DNA of 64,000 nucleotides from Gammaproteobacteria bacterium (GTDB lineage Bacteria > Pseudomonadota > Gammaproteobacteria > Enterobacterales > Psychrobiaceae), in the NCBI GenBank assembly GCA_013214945.1, contig JABSRT010000008.1, forward strand, positions 1-64,000, given 5' to 3'. This document shows, one piece after another, positions 33,789-42,158 of this stretch (within the stretch, counting starts at the first letter, position 1; each line of letters opens with the position of its first letter). The position numbers and the translations under genes are program-made. The notes under the pieces were generated by a model. It was not told where the DNA came from. It saw only the letters and a list, made by a program, of their open reading frames with translations, and did no database searches.

Positions 33789-35210
33789 TTAGCTAAAGGT
33801 TTTGTTAAGCGATAACAAATCGCGCTTAATGGTCGTGATTAATCCGCCAGCTAACAGCGTCAGCGAAATTAACCACGCGTTTAACGTTAACGGGATGAAT
33901 TGGCTTAACCCTATTAAGCCCAGTGCTAGGCTAATAACAATCGCCAGTTTCAAGCTATCGTAGGGTAATGGTAAATTACGTTGGCTGGCGATATAAAACA
34001 ATATGGCCTTGGATAAATAGGCAACATTTAGCGCAATAACCACCGCCCAAACCCCCCAATGTACAATGCCATTGTACATAATGGTGAGGCCAATAAATGC
34101 ACTGACCAGATTAACAAGCAGTTGTTGGTAAGTCGATTTACCACAAAAACAGCCGATATTTACCAGTTCGGCAATTTCCCTAAAAGCCATGGCAAGCACT
34201 AGCCATAAAACATAGTTGATCGCTTGATGATATTCAGGCGCCAGCAGCCAATAAATAAGAAATGGCGCCATAAATGACACCACCACGGCAATAGCCATCA
34301 CTACGATAATGCCAATCATAATGTAATGAGCTGCTTTGGCGATGCCTAGACGTTGCTTTAATATGGCGAATCTTTTAGGCAGCCACCACATCCCAAAAGG
34401 CTGCACTAACAGTACTGTCGCCAAAGCAAATTTTGCGGCAATGCCATATATCGCGACATCTGTTAGCGAACTTTGGGCAGCAAGTAACCAGCGGTCAAAT
34501 CCGGCCAATGAAAATGCAATTAAACCACTGCCGATAATTGGCAGGCTGTAGCGAAGATAATATGTGAACTGTCTGAGGTTACAAGCGAATCCTACGTCTT
34601 TTAACATCATGCTTGATAAAATCAATGCTTGAAGACTTGCCGCAATTAAGCAAGCGACTAATACGCCGTTGACACCATGTTGCATTTGTAAAAAGAGCAA
34701 TATTAATAGCGCTTGAACAACTGTTCTTGAGCAGGTGGCCCAAAAGAATAATAGGACTCGTTCTTGCATTCGAAACCATGCTAACGGAATAGCTACTGCG
34801 CCCTCCAGAGAAACAATAATGAGTACTAAACGCAGTTGCTCCACTGAAATGTCGACCGAAATGTTGGCAATAATGCTGGGGGCAACTTGCCAGCCAATGG
34901 CAAGGGAAATAGCACCTATAATGAGCGCTAAACTTAAGATGCTGGCAGCACTTTGCTTATTTTCATTAAGATCTTTACTGGCTCCTGCGTAGCGAAACAA
35001 GGTACTTTCGAGCCCCAAACCGACTAAAATACTGCAGATAATAGCAATGCTGGTTAATAATTCGAGCTGACCAAATTGGACTGGGCGTAAGTAATAGGCG
35101 GTGATTGGCAACATGATTAATGAAACACTTTTCATTAACGCTATGCTCAGTCCATAAATAATTGACTGCTGTACTGCTGTCGGCAATAAGCGGCTTAGTT
35201 TACTGAGCAT
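33789..35210 (-). CDS. Wzx-type polysaccharide flippase
   Basis: A 473-residue membrane protein of the MATE-like/polysaccharide transport family with about 12-14 membrane segments. The start QSIIYGLSIALMKSVSLIML and the segment PVQFGQLELLTSIAIICSIL are typical, as is LVLPLAWF-like VAIPLAWFRMQERVLLFFW. The protein should move the lipid-linked repeat unit across the inner membrane. It lies between a glycosyltransferase and the polymerase-like gene in the unit that begins at 38843. Confidence 0.88.
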   Translation of the reverse strand: MLSKLSRLLPTAVQQSIIYGLSIALMKSVSLIMLPITAYYLRPVQFGQLELLTSIAIICSILVGLGLESTLFRYAGASKDLNENKQSAASILSLALIIGAISLAIGWQVAPSIIANISVDISVEQLRLVLIIVSLEGAVAIPLAWFRMQERVLLFFWATCSRTVVQALLILLFLQMQHGVNGVLVACLIAASLQALILSSMMLKDVGFACNLRQFTYYLRYSLPIIGSGLIAFSLAGFDRWLLAAQSSLTDVAIYGIAAKFALATVLLVQPFGMWWLPKRFAILKQRLGIAKAAHYIMIGIIVVMAIAVVVSFMAPFLIYWLLAPEYHQAINYVLWLVLAMAFREIAELVNIGCFCGKSTYQQLLVNLVSAFIGLTIMYNGIVHWGVWAVVIALNVAYLSKAILFYIASQRNLPLPYDSLKLAIVISLALGLIGLSQFIPLTLNAWLISLTLLAGGLITTIKRDLLSLNKTFS

Positions 35211-35260
35211 TATTACTCTCCTGTGATTAGTTGGCTGATTTAGTTACAAAACCTTTTTAG

Positions 35261-36376
35261 CTATTGTTCTACAACTTTTTTTAACACCAGACGGGTCAAC
35301 TTTTGGTACAACTTGTCAGCTTGATATTGCTTGGAAATTTGCTGACCGTTACTGCCTAACTGCTTAACTTTGTTAATATCACCGCTTAGTGATAACACTA
35401 TGTTGACCAGATCTTTGACATCATGAGCTTGGTACTTAAGGCAATTTAAACCGTGGGTTAGGGTTTGATCCCAGTGAGCATTGTCCATCGGAATTATTAC
35501 GCAATGTCCTGCCGCTAACGCTTCAAGAATCGATAATCCAAAAGGCTCATTGGTACTGGTTGAAATGAAAATATTGCAACTAGCCCGGATGGCATCAAGT
35601 TGCTCAGGCTGTTCGTGCCAATATAATTTGGGGACTTTAATCGGTGCTTGGCAGATGGCCTGAGTTGTGGCTAACGGTCGAATATAACAGATCTCAGTAA
35701 TTGGTCGGTACTGACGTGGGATTGCGGCAATAGCTTGGACGAAAAAATCTAAACCTTTCCATTTTAACAACGAGGCTGCCCATAAAATTCGTGGGGTGTG
35801 GTATTGGCATTGTGTTGGCCAAGCGCTGTCGAGTAAACCGTTGTGAAGCTCTTGATAGGTATTACTGCTTAACAAAAATAATATTTGCTGTGGGTCGAGT
35901 TGTTTGATTAAACACTGTTTTATCGATGGCAAAGTACTTTTAAGGTAAAACACATGACTTGCTCTGGTTAAACAACGAGCGATGGTATTTGAACAGGCGA
36001 CTGGGCCGTGAATTAACTGCATTATTTCAAATTTAAGCAGCAGTTGGCTTAAATATAGTGACAAGTCTACCCCTGGTCCTGACGCGCCGACGGCGATGTT
36101 GATTGGGCCATAGCGTAATCGGGCCATCAGGATATTGAGGGCCAAAATGAAGTGACGTAAAAAATACCATAACCCTTGTTCCTTCGCCGATAACCAAGGC
36201 ATCTCATAAAGATCGAGAAATTGATACTGACGATCCCAGCACGATTTGTCTTTGGTGATAATGGTTATTTTTATCCCCGGTTGGGCTAATGTTGCGAGAA
36301 AAGTATTGGTGGCTACTTTAGAGCCTCCAGCAAAGGCAATGGCATCGATTACTACAATATGTTTGGACGCTTTCAT
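35261..36376 (-). CDS. Glycosyltransferase family 4-like protein
   Basis: A 371-residue GT-B protein. The N-terminal domain (IVVIDAIAFAGGSKVATNTF) has a glycine-rich loop; the C-terminal donor domain shows PRILWAASLLKWKGLDFFVQ, then NIFISTSTNEPFGLSILEAL with the E-x7-E pattern, and AAGHCVIIP. The overall match to family 4 is clear in the C-terminal half and weaker in the N-terminal half. It is separated from the preceding gene by a 151-base inverted-repeat element. Substrate unknown. Confidence 0.78.
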   Translation of the reverse strand: MKASKHIVVIDAIAFAGGSKVATNTFLATLAQPGIKITIITKDKSCWDRQYQFLDLYEMPWLSAKEQGLWYFLRHFILALNILMARLRYGPINIAVGASGPGVDLSLYLSQLLLKFEIMQLIHGPVACSNTIARCLTRASHVFYLKSTLPSIKQCLIKQLDPQQILFLLSSNTYQELHNGLLDSAWPTQCQYHTPRILWAASLLKWKGLDFFVQAIAAIPRQYRPITEICYIRPLATTQAICQAPIKVPKLYWHEQPEQLDAIRASCNIFISTSTNEPFGLSILEALAAGHCVIIPMDNAHWDQTLTHGLNCLKYQAHDVKDLVNIVLSLSGDINKVKQLGSNGQQISKQYQADKLYQKLTRLVLKKVVEQ

Positions 36377-36393
36377 AGAGTTTCCTTAAGTTA

Positions 36394-36544
36394 TGCCAAT
36401 CCGCATTGATTATTGAGCTGTTATGCTGGATAAATTTATCGAATACTGCTCTTACGATCCTCTCACTAGCTCGCTATTGAGAGGGTCTCAGCTTGAGCAA
36501 TGTGTGATTTTCTCAACATGATCCCCCTCCAACGCGGATTGGTA
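36394..36544. mobile_element. MITE-like element with terminal inverted repeats
   Basis: A 151-base non-coding segment bounded by TGCCAATCCGCATTG and CAACGCGGATTGGTA, which are inverted repeats differing at two positions. Inside lies another short inverted repeat, CCTCTCA and TGAGAGG. The flanking TA on the left and TATC on the right could reflect a target duplication. Its right end touches the stop codon of the gene at 36545. It has no transposase, so any movement would need help from an element elsewhere. Confidence 0.6.
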
Positions 36545-37786
36545 TCAGTTATGCTTGTGGCGTTGACCGACAAGTCTGCTCATTAAAAATTGGCTAATAC
36601 TGGTTAATAAAGCTGTTGCTGACCAATGGCTGTGCCAACGCAAGGCGTGACGCTTGTTACTTAGCATCGTTTGGTACACCGACTCGATAGCCTTGACGTT
36701 TTTTTCGATTAAAAATAATTGCTCGACTCGTTTTTTAGCCGCTGCGCCCAGTTGGGTACAAAAGGCGGGCTGCAAGTAGAGTAATTCGATTGCTTGGGCT
36801 ATATGAAGTGGCGCGCGCGGAGGTACCAACAAGCCGCTGTGATTATGGGCGACTACTTCGGGGATACCGTCAACTGCAGGGGCTATCACCGGAATTTGCT
36901 GCAACCCAGCTTCTGCTAATACCAGGCCGAAAACTTCCTCAATGGCACCACTAACAAATAAATTAATGCCGCTTTGCAGTAATTGCGGAATATCGGCGCG
37001 TTCGCCGAGCATAAAAACGTGGTCGCTGAGATTGGCTAGCGTTATTTGTTGCGCCAATTGCTCCCGACAAGGGCCATCGCCGACAATCACTAATTTAGCC
37101 GGTACGCCTTGCTGGCGGACCGATGCTAACGCAGTAATTAGTAAATCCATGCCTTTGCGTTCAATCAATGAGCCGACTGTCATCAGCACAAAATCGTCGC
37201 TGGCAAGGCCGAGTAATTGCCGGATATCGTGCGGGTCATTAATAACAAACCGCTGCTGGTCAATGCCATTGGGCACCACACTTATCCGCGCCGTCGCCAG
37301 AGAGTCGGCCAGATATTGATCGGCGACAGCATGACTAACGGCGAGTAATTTCGACACATGATGCAGGCCAAACGTTAAACGTTCGCGCAGTGGATAGCGG
37401 CAATGCAAATGTGCAATTAGTGGTATCTTGGTTATTCTGGCAACGATATTAAGCCACTGGCAAGGCGCGCCGCTGTTGCTATGGATCAGCGAAATCTGAT
37501 GGCGGCGTATTAATTGAGTGCCTTGGCTAATTAAGTTGAAAAAACCCTTAAAATCATAATGTGGCGTTCTAGCACCAAATAATAATGGAAAAAATTGACA
37601 GGTGACGTCTATCTGTAATTGCTGAACTTGCTCAGCCATCAGCTGGCTATTACACCAAACAATCGGGGTGAATTTTTCACGGTCAAGATGGTTAAGCAAG
37701 TCTAATAAACAGCGTTCGCTGCCTCGAATCCAGTCACTGCCATAATGGACAAATAAAATGGTTGTTTTGCGATTATTCGACACCAT
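36545..37786 (-). CDS. Family 4 glycosyltransferase
   Basis: A 413-residue GT-B enzyme. The acceptor loop is seen in LFVHYGSDWIRGSERCLLDL; the donor domain has LMTVGSLIERKGMDLLITAL, KLVIVGDGPCREQLAQQI, then NLFVSGAIEEVFGLVLAEAG with the paired glutamates, and IPVIAPAVDGIPEVV. The last 35 residues are basic and hydrophobic (HWSATALLTSISQFLMSRLV) and may bind the membrane. It overlaps the preceding gene by 14 bases and its stop abuts the MITE-like element. Confidence 0.88.
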   Translation of the reverse strand: MVSNNRKTTILFVHYGSDWIRGSERCLLDLLNHLDREKFTPIVWCNSQLMAEQVQQLQIDVTCQFFPLLFGARTPHYDFKGFFNLISQGTQLIRRHQISLIHSNSGAPCQWLNIVARITKIPLIAHLHCRYPLRERLTFGLHHVSKLLAVSHAVADQYLADSLATARISVVPNGIDQQRFVINDPHDIRQLLGLASDDFVLMTVGSLIERKGMDLLITALASVRQQGVPAKLVIVGDGPCREQLAQQITLANLSDHVFMLGERADIPQLLQSGINLFVSGAIEEVFGLVLAEAGLQQIPVIAPAVDGIPEVVAHNHSGLLVPPRAPLHIAQAIELLYLQPAFCTQLGAAAKKRVEQLFLIEKNVKAIESVYQTMLSNKRHALRWHSHWSATALLTSISQFLMSRLVGQRHKHN

Positions 37787-38843
37787 GACTTTGCTCCTTG
37801 TTGGCGTTAAGTATTAACGTGTTGGAGGAATTGTTGTTGCGCAAAGCTTTGTTATAACAAGAGATAATTATTGGCATTGCAGCGATATCGCTAAAGTTGA
37901 CAATCACTCGCTTTCTGGCGCTGCGAGAACGTGCAAATTTGCACTTTAGTGAACTGCTAAGCCATTGAGAAATAGCATGGCGCAACCGAGGTAAATCGCC
38001 AGCTGGCGCTAACCAGCCGTTGTCAGTATTGATTAGCCGATCAAGCGAACCCACATTAAACGCACAAACCGGAATACCATGGGCCATCGCTTCGAGCGCC
38101 GCGAGCGGTAAACCTTCTTGACGAGATGGCATCACCAATAAGCCGATATGCTGCCATTGCTGATCCATATTGCTTTGATGACCATGAAAGACCAGATTAT
38201 TGCCCGCTTGCTGTTCTAGCTCGTTGCGCATAGGGCCGTCACCGTAAACATGAAACAGTCGTTGGGTAAAACAAGTTGATAGTTGTAGAAATAGGTCGGG
38301 GCCTTTTTCATAACTAAGCCGGCCAACAAAGGCAATTTGTTCGCCAGGGAATGCTTGTTGCTCGATAGCGACAAAGTTGTCTACTACGGTGCATCTATGC
38401 TTAAGCCGAGTATTGATTGGACTGCTCACGGCAATCAAGGCATGTGACAGACAAGAACTGATGCGATCGGCAAAGTCATAAAGTGCCAACTTACCACTTA
38501 AAATTTCGCCTGCGTGAAAGGTACTTACCAAAGTGGTTGCACATAATAAACTCGCCAGTCGGGCATAAATGCCAGCTTTATAACCGTGGGTATGGACCAG
38601 CAGGGGTTGTTGCTGTTTAAACGCCTTAATCAGTGATACCAACCCAAACTTGAGTACCCTAAAACTAATGTTGTGCTGTTGCAGCAAGGGCATAATAGGG
38701 TGGGAGCCATAATCGGATAAAAATACCACTTCGACCAACATTTTATGCTTGGCTAAGCTTCTGGCTAACTGTAAAACATGGGTTTCTATGCCGCCAAATT
38801 TACTGCTATCGAGTAGTAGCCATATTTTTCCATCGGTCGTCAT
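37773..38843 (-). CDS. Family 4 glycosyltransferase
   Basis: A 356-residue GT-B enzyme and the first gene of the polysaccharide locus in the direction of transcription. The acceptor loop is LLLDSSKFGGIETHVLQLAR; the donor domain shows IAFVGRLSYEKGPDLFLQLS, FHVYGDGPMRNELEQQA and LLVMPSRQEGLPLAALEAMA. The C-terminal 40 residues are basic. The start lies 40 bases after a sigma-54-type element. The sugar is unknown. Confidence 0.88.
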   Translation of the reverse strand: MTTDGKIWLLLDSSKFGGIETHVLQLARSLAKHKMLVEVVFLSDYGSHPIMPLLQQHNISFRVLKFGLVSLIKAFKQQQPLLVHTHGYKAGIYARLASLLCATTLVSTFHAGEILSGKLALYDFADRISSCLSHALIAVSSPINTRLKHRCTVVDNFVAIEQQAFPGEQIAFVGRLSYEKGPDLFLQLSTCFTQRLFHVYGDGPMRNELEQQAGNNLVFHGHQSNMDQQWQHIGLLVMPSRQEGLPLAALEAMAHGIPVCAFNVGSLDRLINTDNGWLAPAGDLPRLRHAISQWLSSSLKCKFARSRSARKRVIVNFSDIAAMPIIISCYNKALRNNNSSNTLILNANKEQSHGVE

Positions 38844-38882
38844 CTTTTTATACTCACATTAATCGATTGATACTTAGACTTA

Positions 38883-38897
38883 GCAAACATGATGCCA
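38883..38897 (-). promoter_or_regulatory. Candidate sigma-54 promoter of the 38843-32402 operon
   Basis: The minus strand reads TGGCATCATGTTTGC: TGGCA at -24, a perfect TTGC at -12 and exact ten-base spacing between GG and GC. Transcription would start near 38871, about 28 bases before the ATG at 38843. Confidence 0.65.
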
Positions 38898-39077
38898 AAA
38901 GTATTAATGATATTATTCAGTTGGTTATGTTTAATGCCTGCAAACTTAGCCACGTTATTTTTAATTAGCATTGCAAAATGCAACCAAGGGTGAGTTATTT
39001 GAAAGTACTAGACAAGGCGATGATAATTCGCCAATAATCTACTAACGGTTTTTTATTAATGGATTAAATGAGGAAGC

Positions 39078-40295
39078 ATGATGAAAGCAATACAGCAACT
39101 TTTAATCGCGACACTGCTTGGCCTAACTGGTAGCACTCAGGCGCTAGAGAAATCCACTTACCAAATCATTCTCGATGCCGACTTTAGCGGCACCAAGGTC
39201 TCATCGGTATCGATTGAGCGTGGTATTCGCACTGCATTGGCCGAGCACAATAATAGAGCTGGTGGCTTTGGGTTTGAATTAGTGCGAAAAAATCATCATG
39301 GCAGCACCCCTCGCAGTAAAAAGAATCTGCAACAGGTGCTTAAAAATCCGCAAGCATTAGCTGTGTTCTCAGGTCTGCATTCACCGCCATTGTTGGCCAA
39401 TAGAAGCTTTATCAATAACAACCAAATATTACTGCTCGACCCGTGGGCTGCTGCAAGTCCGATAACGCGAGGAAAAGATCCCCAAAACTGGATCTTTAGA
39501 TTATCGGTTGATGACGCTAAAGCAGGTTATGTTATTGCAAATTCGGCGATAAAAGAGGGGTTTAAAAAACCTTATCTGTTGTTAGAAAAAACTGGCTGGG
39601 GCAAAGCGAACAATAAAACCATGGTTAAGGCCTTAAAAGAATTGGGGATTGAACCGGTCGGGGTTTCTTGGTTTAACTGGGGGCTTGGTATTCATGGCGC
39701 CAAAATAAACCTGCGTAATATCCATAACTCTGGTGCGGATGTCATATTTTTAGTCGCTAACGCCGCCGAGGGCAAAACATTCGCCGATGCTATTTTAGCG
39801 CTTGAGCCCGAAATTAGGTTGCCAATCCGTAGTCATTGGGGCATTACCGGTGGCGATTTTGTCAATCATATCGACGACTTTTTAAAAGCGCCGCAGTATT
39901 TACAGTTTATTCAGACTAAATTTTCATTTATTTCTCAATCGCCATCACCATTAGCGGTTGAGGTGCTTGAACGCGCGCAGGGCTTATTTAGTGACATTAA
40001 AGGGCCGTCAGATATCAAAGCTCAGACTGGTTTTGTCCATGCCTACGATTTAACAAAAATATTGATTAGTGCCATTAATCAAGCGCAATTAACCGGTGAG
40101 GTCGTTGCTGACCGACGGGCGATTCATCAGGCATTAGAGAATTTAAAAAATCCGGTAGACGGATTGATAAAGACCTATAAACGACCTTTTTCCCCAGTAA
40201 CAGCGTCGAATCAAGATGGTCATGAGGCGTTATCGCAACCTGACTATTTAATGGGGTATTATGGCCTCAATAATGACGTTATTTTGATAAAATAA
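39078..40295 (+). CDS. Periplasmic binding protein, branched-chain amino acid receptor type
   Basis: A 405-residue exported protein of the type I periplasmic binding fold (ABC substrate-binding, Leu/Ile/Val type). The signal peptide (MKAIQQLLIATLLGLTGSTQA) is followed by YQIILDADFSGTKVSSVSIE, RGIRTALAEHNNRAGGFGFE and VFSGLHSPPLLANRSFINNN. No permease or ATPase lies near it; instead a histidine kinase starts 12 bases downstream. It is therefore probably the ligand sensor for that kinase, as LuxP is for LuxQ, rather than a transport subunit. The ligand is unknown. Confidence 0.8.
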   Translation: MMKAIQQLLIATLLGLTGSTQALEKSTYQIILDADFSGTKVSSVSIERGIRTALAEHNNRAGGFGFELVRKNHHGSTPRSKKNLQQVLKNPQALAVFSGLHSPPLLANRSFINNNQILLLDPWAAASPITRGKDPQNWIFRLSVDDAKAGYVIANSAIKEGFKKPYLLLEKTGWGKANNKTMVKALKELGIEPVGVSWFNWGLGIHGAKINLRNIHNSGADVIFLVANAAEGKTFADAILALEPEIRLPIRSHWGITGGDFVNHIDDFLKAPQYLQFIQTKFSFISQSPSPLAVEVLERAQGLFSDIKGPSDIKAQTGFVHAYDLTKILISAINQAQLTGEVVADRRAIHQALENLKNPVDGLIKTYKRPFSPVTASNQDGHEALSQPDYLMGYYGLNNDVILIK

Positions 40296-40307
40296 GCGCG
40301 TGTAAAG

Positions 40308-42113
40308 ATGAAAAAAATCAATATATCCTACGCATTAGCACGATTTGTATTCATCAGTTTGCTGATCTTAGGCTTATTAAGCACCGTGTTGGTGATTAAT
40401 CGGGTGATAGATTCAATGCAAAGGCAGCAAGAACAGCTGGTTGAAGGAGAAACTAGTGCTATTAGTGATACTTTTTTGCTGTTTCTTAATCAGCATATGG
40501 CGGTATTAAAAGATCAGGCAGCGGGGCCTGTGATTATTCAAAGCCTAATGCAGCCAGAGGAAAATCGCGGTATTATTATTGATCATCTTGCGTCGTTAAC
40601 TATGCTGGGGCAAAAATACCAGCAGAGTTTACTCGATTTTTCGGGTGATATTGTTTACATCACTCAGTCATCGCTTACCGGTGCATGGCAACAACAAGCT
40701 TGGGTCGAATTGATTTTAGCAGGCCAGTTAAATCAACATATTTCGGTCACACAGATTGACCACGCCCATTATTGGTTATTGGCGGCTCCTGTCGCTTATA
40801 ACAACCAGGTTGAAGGTATTGTCATTACCTTTATTCCGATTGCTGATATTGCCAGTCATTTAAGTTTTGCTAATTATTCGAATAATCTTGGTTTGAGCTT
40901 ATTGAGAAATAAGCAAATATTGTTAACCGTAGGTGAGGCAATTGAAGGGCGTAAGCATAATATACAATGGCCCGATACCGGTATTTCGTTACAGTTTACG
41001 GTTAATGAATCGGCGATAAATAACGAGGTTTATGAAATTGTTATTGAGCTTATTTCGTTGATTGTCTTTTCAATTTTAGTGTCGACCGCGATCGCTTATT
41101 TCTATGGCAGCAAGTTATTTGTGCGGCCGTTAAAGTTGCTATCGCTGGCGACCGATAATATATCGCAAGACAATAGCTATGAAAATCTTAATGAGCAATT
41201 AGAAATATCTGAATTTTCTAATCTTTTTCATAATTTCAATACCATGGCTAAGCAAGTGAAAAGTCGTGAAACTGAGTTGCGAGACTCATTTGTTGAGTTG
41301 TCTAAGGTGCATGAAGACTTGCGGCTGAGTCAGGCTCAGGTGATTCAATCTGAAAAATTAGCCAGCTTAGGGGTGCTGTCAGCTGGGGTTGCGCATGAAA
41401 TTAATAATCCTATTTCTTATATCAAATGTAATCTTGAGGTATTGCAAGATTATCTAGAACAGGTCGAGCAATTTATTAACGAAATATCGAATCACAGTAG
41501 TGTCGATCCAGATAAGTTTGAGCAACTATTAGTTAAATATGACATCAAGTATATTCTAAGTGATGTAACGCAATTAACGTCGTCGGGCATTGAAGGGGTT
41601 GAGCGGGTTGCTACTATCGTGCAAGGGCTAAAAACCTTTGCCCGTAAAGATCTGCCCGATCCACAAATCATTAATATTAATGAAGGCATTGAGGCGACTC
41701 TGATTGTGGTTGAAAATGAGTTGAAATATGTTGCCGATATCAAGATAGAGTTGGGGATGTTACCTGACATTGAAGGGTATCCTGGGCAAATTAATCAGGT
41801 GATCTTAAATCTGTTGGTTAATGCGAGTCAGGCGATTAATGAGCGCGGCGAAATCACCATTCGCAGCTTCGTTAGCGGGTCACACATTGTGGTTGAAGTT
41901 GAAGATACTGGCATGGGCATGGAGAAGGATCAATTAGATCAAATATTTACCCCGTTTTATACCACCAAAGCGCCAGGCCAAGGAACTGGGCTTGGTTTAG
42001 CGATTAGCTATAGTATTATTGAACGCCATCACGGTTATATTAGTGTGCGTTCTGAGATTGATCAGGGCAGCTGTTTTTCGATATATCTACCGATTAGCCA
42101 ACCGGAAGCTTAG
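40308..42113 (+). CDS. Membrane sensor histidine kinase
   Basis: A 601-residue kinase. Membrane segments lie near residues 12-34 (FVFISLLILGLLSTVLVINR) and 243-266 (ELISLIVFSILVSTAIAYFY), with a periplasmic sensor part between them. A HAMP-like region and a coiled coil follow, then the phosphoacceptor helix GVAHEINNPISYIKCNLEVL with His363, an extended linker, and the catalytic domain with N box QVILNLLVNASQAI, G1 DTGMGMEKDQ and G2 GQGTGLGLAISYSI. It is cotranscribed with the periplasmic binding protein. No response regulator is in the same operon; the convergent sigma-54 regulator and the response regulator beyond it are the likely partners. Confidence 0.9.
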   Translation: MKKINISYALARFVFISLLILGLLSTVLVINRVIDSMQRQQEQLVEGETSAISDTFLLFLNQHMAVLKDQAAGPVIIQSLMQPEENRGIIIDHLASLTMLGQKYQQSLLDFSGDIVYITQSSLTGAWQQQAWVELILAGQLNQHISVTQIDHAHYWLLAAPVAYNNQVEGIVITFIPIADIASHLSFANYSNNLGLSLLRNKQILLTVGEAIEGRKHNIQWPDTGISLQFTVNESAINNEVYEIVIELISLIVFSILVSTAIAYFYGSKLFVRPLKLLSLATDNISQDNSYENLNEQLEISEFSNLFHNFNTMAKQVKSRETELRDSFVELSKVHEDLRLSQAQVIQSEKLASLGVLSAGVAHEINNPISYIKCNLEVLQDYLEQVEQFINEISNHSSVDPDKFEQLLVKYDIKYILSDVTQLTSSGIEGVERVATIVQGLKTFARKDLPDPQIININEGIEATLIVVENELKYVADIKIELGMLPDIEGYPGQINQVILNLLVNASQAINERGEITIRSFVSGSHIVVEVEDTGMGMEKDQLDQIFTPFYTTKAPGQGTGLGLAISYSIIERHHGYISVRSEIDQGSCFSIYLPISQPEA

Positions 42114-42130
42114 GCAGTCTCAAAGACTGC
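42114..42130. terminator. Short hairpin between convergent genes
   Basis: GCAGTCT-CAA-AGACTGC follows the kinase stop directly. The stem is perfect but short, and no T-run follows on the plus strand. Confidence 0.4.
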
Positions 42131-42158
42131 TGGTGGTACGGTCCGTTGGTAGTATGGT

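Noticed and set aside
39078-40295. Transport function for the periplasmic binding protein
   Set aside because: No permease or ATPase gene is nearby, and the next gene is a sensor kinase; a sensing role fits better.
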